A stretch of 64,000 nucleotides of DNA from Telluria mixta (GTDB lineage Bacteria > Pseudomonadota > Gammaproteobacteria > Burkholderiales > Burkholderiaceae_D). A program made the position numbers and the translations under genes. Location of the stretch: the NCBI RefSeq assembly GCF_029223865.1, contig NZ_CP119520.1, positions 1,488,001-1,552,000 of the forward strand, read 5' to 3'. The notes beneath the pieces are model-generated. The model was not told where the DNA came from. It searched no databases and saw only the letters and a list, made by a program, of their open reading frames with translations. Of the stretch, positions 39,148-50,497 are shown piece by piece. The number at the start of each line of letters is the position of its first letter. The stretch's first letter is position 1.

Positions 39148-39428
39148 CGGCGCTGCCGGAGACCATCGAGAACCACGCCGCGCAGGGCGTGCTGGCGCTG
39201 CACTGGCCGGACGGCCGCAGCGCCAGCGTCACGCACGCGCGGCTGCGCGCCCTGTGTCCGTGTTCCGAATGCCGTGCGCAGCGGCGGGCCGGGATCGACA
39301 TCCGGGAAGATGCCGGCGTGCGCCTGGCCGCCATCGAACCTGTCGGTGCCTATGCGCTGAACCTGACGTTCAGCGATGGGCATCGGCGGGGCATTTACCC
39401 GTTCGAGATGCTGGCGACGTTCGATTAA
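39144..39428 (+). CDS. Small DUF971 protein
   Basis: A 94-residue DUF971 domain protein containing LRALCPCSECRAQ and GAYALNLTFSDGHRRGIYPFEML, the family core. The CPCSEC cysteines probably bind a metal. Its ATG overlaps the HEAT gene stop (ATGA), so it is the last gene of the operon. It is a paralogue of the DUF971 protein encoded at 5411 but carries the cysteines that the other lacks in this position. Confidence 0.88.
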   Translation: MTALPETIENHAAQGVLALHWPDGRSASVTHARLRALCPCSECRAQRRAGIDIREDAGVRLAAIEPVGAYALNLTFSDGHRRGIYPFEMLATFD

Positions 39429-40270
39429 AAGGCGATCTCGGTCGTCAATTCCTGCCCGAGATGCAGCTCGCGGCCGGCCCCCGACGTCACGATGCAATTC
39501 ATGCCCAGGCACACGGCACCTTCCATGCGCGGATTGGCGCGGTAGGTCTGCAGGATGTCGAGCGGATCCGGTCCGCGGACACCCGTCGCCTGGTCGATGG
39601 ACGGGATCGGGCAGCGCGCGCACGGCTTCACGGGACGGATCGCCAGGTCGCCGATCGTGAGCGTCGCCAGGAAATCCTCTTCGCAGGCATCGAGGCCGTC
39701 GACGACGAGATTCGGGCGGAAGCGGTCCATCGGCAGCGTATGGCGGCCGGCCGCGACGAGGCGCGCATTCAGGTCGTCCAGCGACGCCTGGCCGATCAGC
39801 AGCAGCGGATACCCGTCGGCGAAGCGCGTCTGCGCTTCCACGCCATCCGTCCACTTGGTGCTCGTCGGGCGCACGACGTCGCGGTGGAAACGCACGAGGC
39901 GGCACGGGGCTTGCACCGCGTTTGAAAACCAGTCGGCCGCCGCGTCGCCGCAATCGGCGGCGTCCACCGTGTCGTCCCAGATCTTCACCGTGCGTTTCGG
40001 CGCGGACTCGTCCCAGGCGAGCGGCAGCACCAGCGGATCCATGCCGGGCCCATGGACGCGCAGCGCGGCGCCGTCCGGCAGCGGCCGGATCAGCGACATG
40101 CGCGGATGCTCGCGCTGCGTGAGGAACTGGCCGTCTTCCGTCACCAGCATCCATTCGCGGTCGTGCACGCCCAGTGCGAACAGACCGGATTCGAGCACGG
40201 TGGCGGACCGGACGGCGATGCCGGCGCAGGATTTGATCGGGTACAGGAGCAGATGGGTGAGCAGGGCCAT
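39425..40270 (-). CDS. MOSC domain protein (YcbX-like)
   Basis: A 281-residue protein with an N-terminal MOSC_N beta-barrel (LLYPIKSCAGIAVRSATV) and a C-terminal MOSC domain. The conserved cysteine segment is VKPCARCPIPSIDQATG. MOSC proteins bind molybdenum cofactor and reduce N-hydroxylated compounds or traffic sulfur. A C-terminal 2Fe-2S domain, present in E. coli YcbX (369 aa), is missing here, which is common in this family. The ATG at 40270 gives MALLTHLLLYPIKSC; convergent with the DUF971 gene, overlapping its stop by 4 bases. Confidence 0.92.
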   Translation of the reverse strand: MALLTHLLLYPIKSCAGIAVRSATVLESGLFALGVHDREWMLVTEDGQFLTQREHPRMSLIRPLPDGAALRVHGPGMDPLVLPLAWDESAPKRTVKIWDDTVDAADCGDAAADWFSNAVQAPCRLVRFHRDVVRPTSTKWTDGVEAQTRFADGYPLLLIGQASLDDLNARLVAAGRHTLPMDRFRPNLVVDGLDACEEDFLATLTIGDLAIRPVKPCARCPIPSIDQATGVRGPDPLDILQTYRANPRMEGAVCLGMNCIVTSGAGRELHLGQELTTEIAF

Positions 40271-40410
40271 GGATCGGTTCGTTCTGATGGGATCTGGAGA
40301 GACAGGCCGATAGTATGCACCAATCCACACCGCGGTTCCTGTTTGCCAATCCCAAAAAACCCGCGTACACTCCGTCCCGTCGTTTCGTGGCCTGCACGAA
40401 ACGACACCAA

Positions 40411-40495
40411 TGCTAGGGGTCCTGCGCCGTCATCGATGGCGTGGGTGAGAAATACCCTCCGAACCTGATCTGGATAATGCCAGCGAAGGGAAGCT
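40411..40495 (+). promoter_or_regulatory. TPP riboswitch (THI element)
   Basis: The conserved core is readable: AGGGGTCCTGCG, then GGGTGAGAAATACCCTCCG and GAACCTGATCTGGATAATG with GCGAAGGGAAGC at the 3' side. It binds thiamin pyrophosphate and precedes thiC. The downstream region (40496-40586) lacks a T-tract terminator but has a helix that can hide the ribosome site, see next feature. Confidence 0.95.
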
Positions 40496-40536
40496 CGAAA
40501 AGTCTACGTGCACGTTCGTTCGCACTACGCATCTTC

Positions 40537-42500
<1,964 letters not shown>

Positions 42501-42504
42501 GGGG

Positions 42505-42708
42505 ATGGTCGAGATCGAACTGAACGGCGCCGCGCACACGCTGCCGGCGCAGGCCAGCCTGCACGACCTCGTGGAATCGCTGGGCCTCGCGGGACAGAAG
42601 CTCGCGCTGGCCGTGAACCGCCAGGTCGTCCCGCGCGAGCGCTGGCGCGACACGCCCTTGCAGGCGCGCGACCGCGTGGACGTGGTGCGCGCCATCGGCG
42701 GCGGCTGA
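42505..42708 (+). CDS. thiS: Sulfur carrier protein ThiS
   Basis: A 67-residue ubiquitin-like protein ending in the Gly-Gly (here VRAIGGG) that receives sulfur for thiazole synthesis. The ATG at 42505, right after AAGGGG, gives [14 protein letters not shown]; an upstream in-frame ATG overlaps thiC. It is followed directly by thiG; no thiO or thiH lies in the operon. Confidence 0.95.
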   Translation: MVEIELNGAAHTLPAQASLHDLVESLGLAGQKLALAVNRQVVPRERWRDTPLQARDRVDVVRAIGGG

Positions 42709-42731
42709 TCCTCAACGATACGGAGCACAAC

Positions 42732-43526
42732 ATGACAAGTACGACCCAAGCGGACCGGCCTTTGGTCATCGCCGGCAAGGCATACAACTCGCGCCTGCTG
42801 GTGGGCAGCGGCAAATACCGCGACCTGGAACAGACCCGCGCAGCGACCGAAGCATCGGGCGCCGACATCATCACGGTGGCGATCCGCCGCGTGAACATCG
42901 GCCAGAACGCGAACGAACCGAACCTGCTCGACGTGGTGCCGCCGTCGCGCTGGACCATCCTGCCCAACACGGCGGGCTGCTACAACGCGAACGACGCCGT
43001 GTACACCTTGCAGCTGGCGCGCGAACTGCTGAACGGCCACAAGCTCGTCAAGCTGGAAGTGCTGGGCGACGAGAAGACGCTGTTCCCGAACATGCCGGAG
43101 ACGCTGATCGCCGCGCGCGAACTGGTGCGCGACGGCTTCGACGTGATGGTCTATTGCAGCGACGACCCGATCCAGGCACGCATGCTGGAAGACATCGGCT
43201 GCGCCGCGATCATGCCGCTCGCGTCGCTGATCGGTTCCGGCATGGGCATCCTGAATCCGTGGAACCTGTCGCTGATCATCGAGCAGACGCAGGTACCGGT
43301 GATCGTCGACGCGGGCGTCGGCACGGCGTCGGATGCGGCCATCGCGATGGAACTGGGCTGCGACGGCGTGCTGATGAACAGCGCCATCGCCGGCGCCAAG
43401 GATCCCGTGCGCATGGCCGGTGCGATGCGTCTCGCCGTGGAAGCGGGCCGCGAAGCGTATCTCGCCGGCCGCATGCCGCGCAAGTTCGCGGCGTCGCCGT
43501 CGTCGCCGATGGCGGGCCGGATCTGA
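42732..43526 (+). CDS. thiG: Thiazole synthase (ThiG)
   Basis: A 264-residue TIM-barrel enzyme forming the thiazole phosphate from DXP, dehydroglycine and ThiS thiocarboxylate. The catalytic lysine region is [18 protein letters not shown]; the phosphate-binding parts are [19 protein letters not shown] and [15 protein letters not shown]. The stop overlaps the thiD start (TGATG). Confidence 0.96.
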   Translation: MTSTTQADRPLVIAGKAYNSRLLVGSGKYRDLEQTRAATEASGADIITVAIRRVNIGQNANEPNLLDVVPPSRWTILPNTAGCYNANDAVYTLQLARELLNGHKLVKLEVLGDEKTLFPNMPETLIAARELVRDGFDVMVYCSDDPIQARMLEDIGCAAIMPLASLIGSGMGILNPWNLSLIIEQTQVPVIVDAGVGTASDAAIAMELGCDGVLMNSAIAGAKDPVRMAGAMRLAVEAGREAYLAGRMPRKFAASPSSPMAGRI

Positions 43527-44290
43527 TGGACGCGGCCCTGCGGCCCTGCGTCCTCGTGTGCGCCGGCCTCGATCCGTCGGGCGGCGCCGGCATCCAGGCC
43601 GACATCGAAGCGATTTCGGCCCAGGGCGCGCACGCGCTGCCGCTCGTGACGGCGCTGACGGTCCAGGACAACAACGCCGTGCGCGAAGTGGTGCCCGTCG
43701 ACGCGGGCCTGCTGCTGCGCCAGGCCGCCGTGCTGGCCGACACGATGCCCATCCACGCGGTGAAGATCGGCATCCCCGGCAACCGGGAAAACGCGGAAGC
43801 CATCGCCGGCATCGTGCGCATGCTGCGCGTGCGCCGGGCCGGGCTGCCGGTCGTCCTCGACCCGGTGCTGGCCAGCGGCCGCGGCGACAGCCTGGCGCGC
43901 GGCGATGCGCTGGCCGCGCTGGCGCCGCTGCTGGCCGTGACGACGCTGGTCGTGCCGAACCTGCCGGAAGCGGCGGCGCTGGGCATCTCCACGACGGGGG
44001 CCGACCTGCCCTGCCCTCACGTGCTGGTTACGGGCGGCCACGCCGACGGTGTCGATGTCGTCAACCGCTGGCTCTCGGCCGCCGGCGCGCGCGAATGGCG
44101 CTGGCCGCGGCTGCGCGGCGAATTCCACGGCAGCGGCTGCACGCTCGCATCGAGCATCGCGGCGCGCCTGGCGCTGGGCGACACGATGGCGCAGGCGCTC
44201 GAACTGGGCCAGCGCTACTGCGACCGGACGCTCGCGCATGCCTACGCCATCGCGCCGGGCCAGCGCATCCCGCGCCGCATCTATCCATAG
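43526..44290 (+). CDS. thiD: Hydroxymethylpyrimidine/phosphomethylpyrimidine kinase (ThiD)
   Basis: A 254-residue ribokinase-fold kinase that phosphorylates HMP and HMP-P. It starts VCAGLDPSGGAGIQADIEAI and has the anion-hole/catalytic segment HGSGCTLASSIAARLA near the C-terminus. Longer upstream frame runs through thiG and is rejected. Translationally coupled to thiG; thiE follows by 10 bases. Confidence 0.95.
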   Translation: MDAALRPCVLVCAGLDPSGGAGIQADIEAISAQGAHALPLVTALTVQDNNAVREVVPVDAGLLLRQAAVLADTMPIHAVKIGIPGNRENAEAIAGIVRMLRVRRAGLPVVLDPVLASGRGDSLARGDALAALAPLLAVTTLVVPNLPEAAALGISTTGADLPCPHVLVTGGHADGVDVVNRWLSAAGAREWRWPRLRGEFHGSGCTLASSIAARLALGDTMAQALELGQRYCDRTLAHAYAIAPGQRIPRRIYP

Positions 44291-44300
44291 GAGAACAAAA

Positions 44301-44906
44301 ATGCGAGGTTTGTACCTGGTGACCCCGAACTGGGACGACACCGACCGCCTGCTGGAGGTGACGGAACAGGCGCTGCGCGCCGGCGCCGCGCTGATCCAGT
44401 ACCGCCACAAGGATGCGGGACCTGAGCTGCGCCGCGAACAGGCATCCGCCCTGCTCGCGCTGTGCCGCCGCAACGGCCGGCCGCTGATCATCAACGACCA
44501 CGTGATGTTGTGCACGGAGCTCGATGCGGACGGCATCCACGTGGGCGGCCTCGATGCACCGGTGGCGGCCGTGCGCGGCCTCGTCGGCCCGGACAAGATC
44601 GTGGGCGCGTCGTGCTACGGCGACCTGGAACTGGCGCGCCGCGCGCAGGGCGCGGGCGCGAGCTATGTCGCGTTCGGCGGATTTTACCCGTCGCTCGTGA
44701 AGAAGTATGCGGTGACGACGCCGCCGGACATCGTCCTGCAGGCCAAGGCCAGCCTGTGCGTGCCGGTGGTCGTCATCGGCGGAATGACGGCGGCGAACGC
44801 GCGGCCGCTCGTGTCGCGCGGGGCCGATATGGTCGCGGCGATCAGCAGTGTGGTGCAGGCGCCGGATCAGTATTCCGCGGCGCGGGAGTTCGTGGCGCTG
44901 TTTTGA
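44301..44906 (+). CDS. thiE: Thiamine-phosphate synthase (ThiE)
   Basis: A 201-residue TIM-barrel enzyme joining HMP-PP and thiazole phosphate to give thiamin phosphate. Motifs: IQYRHKDAGPELR, LIINDHVMLC, GIHVGGLD and VVIGGMTAANARPLVSRGADMVAAIS. The ribosome site ATAGGAG precedes the ATG at 44301. Last gene of the thi operon, followed by a repeat element. Confidence 0.95.
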   Translation: MRGLYLVTPNWDDTDRLLEVTEQALRAGAALIQYRHKDAGPELRREQASALLALCRRNGRPLIINDHVMLCTELDADGIHVGGLDAPVAAVRGLVGPDKIVGASCYGDLELARRAQGAGASYVAFGGFYPSLVKKYAVTTPPDIVLQAKASLCVPVVVIGGMTAANARPLVSRGADMVAAISSVVQAPDQYSAAREFVALF

Positions 44907-44926
44907 GCGGCCTGCGGCCCCGGAAC

Positions 44927-45008
44927 GTCGCCCCCGCGAAGGCGGGGGCCCAATTTCTGGCTGCGTGGCCGCACACTCAACTTGGATCCCCGCCTTCGCG
45001 GGGATGAC
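44927..45008. repeat. dRS3/REP-like inverted repeat pair
   Basis: Arms at 44927-44953 (core GCCCCCGCGAAGGCGGGGGC) and 44982-45008 (core ATCCCCGCCTTCGCGGGGAT) are inverted copies, third member of the family in the window. It separates the convergent thiE and PhoX-like genes and may form a terminator-like structure. Confidence 0.8.
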
Positions 45009-45032
45009 GGTTCAACAGTTAGCGGTCTACGG

Positions 45033-47015
45033 TTACGCCTTGGCCAGCTTGAACTGCGCCAGCTCACCGGTCAGGTACCCGACCGCCGCACCGAACTTGT
45101 CCTTGTAATTGGCCTTGATGAGCGGATCCAGCGTGCCCTTGACGTTGGCGTGGATGCCACCCCAGTCGCCGGGATGCTGGAAGTTGCTCATGATGTAGGT
45201 CCAGCCGTTGACGTCGTCGACGGCATGCAGGCCCGTCGACTCGCCGCCGGCCGGCACGGACAGCAGGCGCGCGAGCTGCTTCGTGTCGACGTTGTACGCC
45301 CACAGGAAGTTGTTCACGTGCTGGCTGCTGTCTTCGCCGATGAACAGCGTGCGCATCTTCTCCGAGAACTTCAGGTTGTCCGGGTTGCCCACCTTGTCCG
45401 GGTTCGCCGTGTTGCCGAGGGCGTCGGCGGCGATGTCCTCGCCGACCAGCAGCGGCTTCGTATCCGCCGGCATCCACTCGCTGTTGATGGCATTGCCGGC
45501 CGTGTCCTTCTGGCCGCCCTTCAGGTTCAGCATCATGACAGCACCCGCGTTCAGCGCCTTCGGGATCGAGATGCCGTTGCCCGGCACGTTCAGCGCGTGT
45601 CCGGCCACCATCGAGCTCTGGCAGTTCTGCAGGGCCGAGTAGGCGATCTTGTCCTTGATGTTGACGGTGGTGCCTTCCATCTTCGTGAAGCCCATCGACG
45701 CGCCGACGAGGGCGGCGTAGCGGTGCGTCTCCAGGAACGCGGCCGCCTTTTCCATGCCGGCCTTCACCTTGATCCACTCGACGCGGCCGTTGGCGGTGAC
45801 CTTCGTGTAGGTCGCATCCGCCGGGTCGGTCGTCTTGACGTCCATGATGTCGGCCGGTTTCAGCGACGCGGCCAGCGAGCGGATCTCGGCGCTCGTGGCG
45901 GCGCCGAGCTTGATCCACGTGAGCGGTGCGGCGGCGGCGGCCGGGTCCAGCGAGAAGCCGGTGCCGACCTTGGCCACGTACAGCGTGCCCGCGGACAGGT
46001 CTTTCTCTTTATCGGCCACGAACACGAAGTAGCCGCTGTTGGTGGCGTCGTCGCCCATGATCACGGTGCGGTTGTCCGGCATCACCTGCACCAGCTCGTG
46101 CGAGATGCGGCCCAGGCAGTAGTGCTTCTTGATCGACGCCGTGCCGTCCGTGTTGACCGTCACTTCCGGCAGGTGGCCGTAGTTGTACGGGTTCGCCTTC
46201 GTCTCGTCGCCGTACAGGTTCTTGCTGAAGGCCTTGAATTGCGCGTCGGTGGCCGCGAGGTAGGCGTTCGGCTCGTACTCCTCGCTCGACAGGTGCGTGC
46301 CCCACGGCGACAGGCTGGCGCCGCACGTGATCCACAGGCCGTTGACGCTGGACGTATCGACGTTGTGGTACTTCACGAGCGTCAGCTTGCCGGTGGTCTT
46401 GTCCTGGTCGAGGGTCAGTACGGCGATCGGCGACGGCAGCTTGCCGTACATGTCCGTCTTGCCGTCCTGCGCCCACGTCGTGTACTCGAACTGCACGACG
46501 GCGAACACCGGATTGCCCTTCACGCCGGCCACATTCGCGTTCGGCACCGTCAGCAGCGACGTGCCGTCCGGCGAGTCCGAGAAGAACTGGCGCTCCTTGC
46601 CGGCGACGGTGGTGTCGACGATAGCCTTGTTGTTGATGTCGTAGTAGCCGCCGGCGAGGATGGTGCCGCCGCTGCCGTTCGGGACCATGTCGCCCGTGAT
46701 GAAAAACGGTTGATACGACAGCTTGAAATCGAGCTTGCTGCTGTCGCTGAAATTGACCGTCATCGTCGAGCCGACGGACGTCGTCGCCATCGCCGCGGCG
46801 GCAGCCAGGGTCGGCGCCGTCATCGAACCGAACGACACGCTGGCGAGGGTCACGGCCGGCGTCGTCGGCGCGGTGGTCGTCGGGGTGTCATTGTCGCTGC
46901 CGCCGCCGCAGCCGGCCAGCAGAGCGGCCACGCCGCCGGCGCCCAGCGGCAGCATCGGGGTGGCGCCCATCAGGCGAAGCAGGCGGCGGCGGGACACGTC
47001 GGGATTCGGGTTCAT
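45033..47015 (-). CDS. PhoX-like Tat-exported phosphatase (DUF839)
   Basis: A 660-residue protein with a twin-arginine signal (SRRRLLRLMG, about 8-17), a lipobox-like LLAGCGGG near residue 34, and a DUF839/PhoX beta-propeller body (SLSPWGTHLSSEEYEPN; YCLGRISHELVQVMPD). PhoX enzymes are calcium/iron alkaline phosphatases; the lipobox suggests an outer lipoprotein. The substrate is not certain; no obvious Pho box was seen in the divergent 275-bp gap. Confidence 0.88.
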   Translation of the reverse strand: MNPNPDVSRRRLLRLMGATPMLPLGAGGVAALLAGCGGGSDNDTPTTTAPTTPAVTLASVSFGSMTAPTLAAAAAMATTSVGSTMTVNFSDSSKLDFKLSYQPFFITGDMVPNGSGGTILAGGYYDINNKAIVDTTVAGKERQFFSDSPDGTSLLTVPNANVAGVKGNPVFAVVQFEYTTWAQDGKTDMYGKLPSPIAVLTLDQDKTTGKLTLVKYHNVDTSSVNGLWITCGASLSPWGTHLSSEEYEPNAYLAATDAQFKAFSKNLYGDETKANPYNYGHLPEVTVNTDGTASIKKHYCLGRISHELVQVMPDNRTVIMGDDATNSGYFVFVADKEKDLSAGTLYVAKVGTGFSLDPAAAAAPLTWIKLGAATSAEIRSLAASLKPADIMDVKTTDPADATYTKVTANGRVEWIKVKAGMEKAAAFLETHRYAALVGASMGFTKMEGTTVNIKDKIAYSALQNCQSSMVAGHALNVPGNGISIPKALNAGAVMMLNLKGGQKDTAGNAINSEWMPADTKPLLVGEDIAADALGNTANPDKVGNPDNLKFSEKMRTLFIGEDSSQHVNNFLWAYNVDTKQLARLLSVPAGGESTGLHAVDDVNGWTYIMSNFQHPGDWGGIHANVKGTLDPLIKANYKDKFGAAVGYLTGELAQFKLAKA

Positions 47016-47290
47016 GCGTCAACTCTCCAGGAAGTAAATTGCAATGCCCGGGAGAATAGTGGACGAGTATGTCGTCTTGATTACATAACGATAATCATGC
47101 AAGCCGATGCGTCGCGGTGGTTTTCTCGGTGGTCGCCTACATCGGAATCAGATAAATCCGAACCGACGGCATGGCAATGCCCTCCGTCAGTGTTGATTAT
47201 TGGAATTCTTGCGCTCCTTCAAAGTTATGGCACCTGCGGCGCGTTAGTTTCCCAAAGCAATCAAACCACCGACGAAAGGGGACGCATCGC
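47016..47290. other. Divergent intergenic region, no gene seen
   Basis: This gap between the PhoX-like and CxxCH genes should hold both promoters. It is less GC-rich than its surroundings. I see no clear sigma-70 pair, Pho box or repeat. GAAAGGGGACG about 10 bases before 47291 is the ribosome site of the plus-strand gene. Confidence 0.4.
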
Positions 47291-48715
47291 ATGAAACCCG
47301 GATACTTCAGCCTGGCCCTGTGCCTGATCCCGCTGGCCGCGACGGCCGCACCGGTCGCGACACCGTACGCGGACAACAACGGCGCACTGCCGCCGGCCAG
47401 CCAGTACAACGGCCCGTTGTTCAAGCTCAGCCACGCGTACCCCGCCAAGGCCGCAACACCGGCCATGCCCTGGCGCGACGCCATCCAGAACGGCCAGATC
47501 ACGCTCCAGAACGCGAGCGTGTACGCCCAGGCGCTGAAGGAGGCGGTCGGCAAGGATATGCGGACCCTGCTGTTCGACTACACGCACTGGGACGCCGCCG
47601 CGCGCGGCTGGTACAACGAACCATGGCTGGGCAGTGCCTCACCGGCCCTCAGGTACGGCGGACGCGAAGCCATCCACGGCATGTACGTCGGCACGAACCC
47701 GCTGGACGCCTCGCTCTTCGCCGCCAGCGGCCTGAAGCGGCCGATCACGACATACGTGCTGACCTACTACGACAAGGTCGCCGCCCAGACCCTGAACCAC
47801 ATCTGGACGGCGGGTGGCGGCATGAAGCCGAACGTCACGCCCACCAGCACCCAGTTCGCGGAAGGTTCGCTGATCATCAAGGCCGCGTTCGTCACCGCCG
47901 GGCCGGATGTGTGGCCCGTGATGGCCGGCACCCAGGCCTGGCCGCTGTACATCTCGACCAACGCCACAGCCAACCCCAACCCCAACGACGCCCCGCCGCC
48001 GAAGGTGACGAACACGTACCTGATGCAGTTCGACATCATCGTCAAGGACAGCCAGTCCGCCCCGGACACCGGCTGGGTCTTCACGACACTCGTGTACGAC
48101 AAGAACGCCAAGCCCGGCCCGAACGGCATCTGGGACCAGATGGTCGTGCTCGGCGCGCAATGGGGTAACGACCCGCAGGCCAACAGTACGGTCAACCCGG
48201 CCGCGCCCCTGCTGCAGAACTGGAACAACCCGGCCGCGCCCGCGTACGGCAGCGCCACGCTCGGCTGGGGCAACCGCCTGTCCGGTCCGAACGACGGCGC
48301 CATGAACGACATCGGCTACAAGGATGCAAGCGGCCAGCAGAAGATCGTGAAGAATGCGCAGGACTCCTCGTGCATGGGCTGTCACAGCACCGCCCAGTGG
48401 AACGTGAAGGCCAACGACATGCCGCACTGGCTGCTGCCCTCGCTGTCGACCAAGGACAAGAAAGCCCCCGTACCGGTCGAGGGTAGCGATACCGCCTTCC
48501 TGTCGCCGCCCCCCGGTTCGGTGGAATGGCTGAAATGGTTCCAGAACCGCAAGGGCAACGTGCCGATGGACGCCGGCAGCGTCGCCGCCGACTTCGACAT
48601 GGTGCTGACCTTCAAATCCCTCCCGCTGTGGTCCACCGCAACGACCGGCAAGGCGCACCGTCTCGCCGGTTTCGACCTCCGCGGCAAGCCGCTCGCGCCG
48701 CGCGCGGGCAAATAA
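47291..48715 (+). CDS. Secreted protein with a single c-type heme motif
   Basis: A 474-residue protein with signal peptide MKPGYFSLALCLIPLAATAA. One heme-binding CMGCH (residues 361-365, in SSCMGCHSTAQWN) lies in the C-terminal third. The rest does not match a family I recognise; segments such as WNNPAAPAYGSATLGWGNR and DTGWVFTTLVYDKNAKPGPNG recur in hypothetical proteins annotated near oxidoreductases. It is followed 11 bases later by a GMC oxidoreductase, so it probably accepts electrons from it, or the two act on one substrate. The localisation is presumably periplasmic. Confidence 0.8.
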   Translation: MKPGYFSLALCLIPLAATAAPVATPYADNNGALPPASQYNGPLFKLSHAYPAKAATPAMPWRDAIQNGQITLQNASVYAQALKEAVGKDMRTLLFDYTHWDAAARGWYNEPWLGSASPALRYGGREAIHGMYVGTNPLDASLFAASGLKRPITTYVLTYYDKVAAQTLNHIWTAGGGMKPNVTPTSTQFAEGSLIIKAAFVTAGPDVWPVMAGTQAWPLYISTNATANPNPNDAPPPKVTNTYLMQFDIIVKDSQSAPDTGWVFTTLVYDKNAKPGPNGIWDQMVVLGAQWGNDPQANSTVNPAAPLLQNWNNPAAPAYGSATLGWGNRLSGPNDGAMNDIGYKDASGQQKIVKNAQDSSCMGCHSTAQWNVKANDMPHWLLPSLSTKDKKAPVPVEGSDTAFLSPPPGSVEWLKWFQNRKGNVPMDAGSVAADFDMVLTFKSLPLWSTATTGKAHRLAGFDLRGKPLAPRAGK

Positions 48716-48726
48716 GAGGAGGCCCC

Positions 48727-50436
48727 ATGTCAACCAACTACAAACGCTTTTATACGAAAGCGGGCGCCATGCCGGCCGGGATCAGCGAAGGTTACCCGGT
48801 GCCGGGCCCGCAGACGGCGGACGCCGACCGCATCGCGACCAGCGCCTTCTTCACGACCGACTGGGCGCAGGCGCAAGCGACGCCGTACGACTTCATCGTC
48901 ATCGGTACGGGCCCCACCGCCGTCGCATTCATCGACCGCGTGCTGGCGCGCAATCCGCAGGCGCGCATCCTCGTGCTGGAGCGCGGCGGCTACTGGCTGC
49001 CCGTGCATTACCAGATGCTGCCGGCGGCCTTCCAGGCCACCAGCTCGCCCTGCACGACGTATCCGTGGACGCGCAGCACGGCGATGGCCACGACCGGCTC
49101 GAAGTTCTTCCAGGCCGGCTACATCCCCGTGCTGGGCGGGCGCTCGACCTACTGGAGCGCCTGGTGCCCGGCACCGGAACCGGACCTGATGCGCGACTGG
49201 CCGCAGGCGCTCGTCGACGTCACGCGCAAGCCTGGCTTCTGGGACAGTGCCCGCGCCTTCCTGCACGTGACGACGGCGGACCGCATCGACGACACCGTCT
49301 ATGGCAGCCTGCAGCGCCAGCTCGACACCAACCTGCGCGAGAACTTCAAGCGCTTCGTGCCGTCGGCCGAAGGCGCGTTCCCGGCACCGATGGCCGTCGG
49401 CCACAGCGAATGGCAAGGTGTGAAGTTCTACAAGTACTCGACGGTCGGCGCCCTGCTCGGCCTTCAGCAGCGCCAGCAGGCCCTCGCGGACCATGGCCAC
49501 GGCCAGGAACTGGCGCTCGTCGACCAGTGCATCGTCCAGCGGCTGCTGCACGACGGCCAGGGCACTGTCACCGCGCTCTACACGAGCCGCGGCCCGCTAA
49601 GCGTGGGCAATGTGCGCATCGTGCTGGCGATGGGGACGATCCCGCCGGCGACCCTGCTGATGAACTCCTTCGGCGACCAGCTGCCGAACATCGGCAAGCG
49701 CTACACGGGCCACTTCATGTCGCACGTGATCGCGCGCGTCAAACGGTCGGCGTTCAAGGATCTCGCTGCGCTGGAACTGGGCGCGCAATACCTGCACGGG
49801 AAGGATGAGCAGGGCCTGCAATACCACGTGCAGGTGAGTGCCTTTGCCTCCAGCGACCCGGCCGGCGACGCCGCCACCATCGCGTACGAGGCGCCGGACG
49901 CCGCAGCCGTCGCGTCGATGGCGCAGCTGACCGGTTCGGAAGACTATGTCGTGTTCGTGTGCGCCACCTTGGGCGAGGTCGGCGAGAACAATCCCGACAA
50001 CTGGATCCGCCCGAACGGCGGCCCCGACCCGACGACGAACATCACCGTGCAACTGCAGGCCGGCCCGCGCGAACAGCATCTGTGGGACGTGCTGGACGAA
50101 GCCACCTACCAGACCATCGCCGCCCTGGCCAGCCGGGGCAGCGGTGCGACGCCCGAGATCGAATACTGGATCGAAGGCGGCGCGCCGGAACAGGGCTTCT
50201 GGCAGACGCGCCGGCCGGGCAAGCAGCAGATCCGCCTGCCGATCATCGTGCACGAGGCGTCGTCGTTGTGGATCGGGGAGGATCCGGCCACGTCCGTCGT
50301 CGGGCTGGATTATCGGCCGCATGGGGTCAGGAATGTCTATGTCACCGGGGGTGGGCTGTTTCCGACGTCGGGGTCGTGGAATCCGACTTTGACCATGTGT
50401 GGGTTGGCGCAGGATCTGGCGGAGAGGCTGAGCTGA
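48727..50436 (+). CDS. GMC-family FAD oxidoreductase
   Basis: A 569-residue flavoprotein of the glucose-methanol-choline family. The dinucleotide motif is FIVIGTGPTAVAFID (about 57-70), GMC_oxred_N features follow (GGRSTYWSAWCP), and the C-terminal domain contains NVYVTGGGLFPTSGSWNPTLT. No signal peptide is visible at the N-terminus (MSTNYKRFYTKAGAMPAG), which is odd if its partner is periplasmic. Coupled with the CxxCH gene upstream. Alcohol or sugar substrate unknown. Confidence 0.9.
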   Translation: MSTNYKRFYTKAGAMPAGISEGYPVPGPQTADADRIATSAFFTTDWAQAQATPYDFIVIGTGPTAVAFIDRVLARNPQARILVLERGGYWLPVHYQMLPAAFQATSSPCTTYPWTRSTAMATTGSKFFQAGYIPVLGGRSTYWSAWCPAPEPDLMRDWPQALVDVTRKPGFWDSARAFLHVTTADRIDDTVYGSLQRQLDTNLRENFKRFVPSAEGAFPAPMAVGHSEWQGVKFYKYSTVGALLGLQQRQQALADHGHGQELALVDQCIVQRLLHDGQGTVTALYTSRGPLSVGNVRIVLAMGTIPPATLLMNSFGDQLPNIGKRYTGHFMSHVIARVKRSAFKDLAALELGAQYLHGKDEQGLQYHVQVSAFASSDPAGDAATIAYEAPDAAAVASMAQLTGSEDYVVFVCATLGEVGENNPDNWIRPNGGPDPTTNITVQLQAGPREQHLWDVLDEATYQTIAALASRGSGATPEIEYWIEGGAPEQGFWQTRRPGKQQIRLPIIVHEASSLWIGEDPATSVVGLDYRPHGVRNVYVTGGGLFPTSGSWNPTLTMCGLAQDLAERLS

Positions 50437-50497
50437 CGGGATCCGGAGTCGAAGTTGACCGTGCCGTCAACTTTCGTTAAAATTGTAGATAACACGG

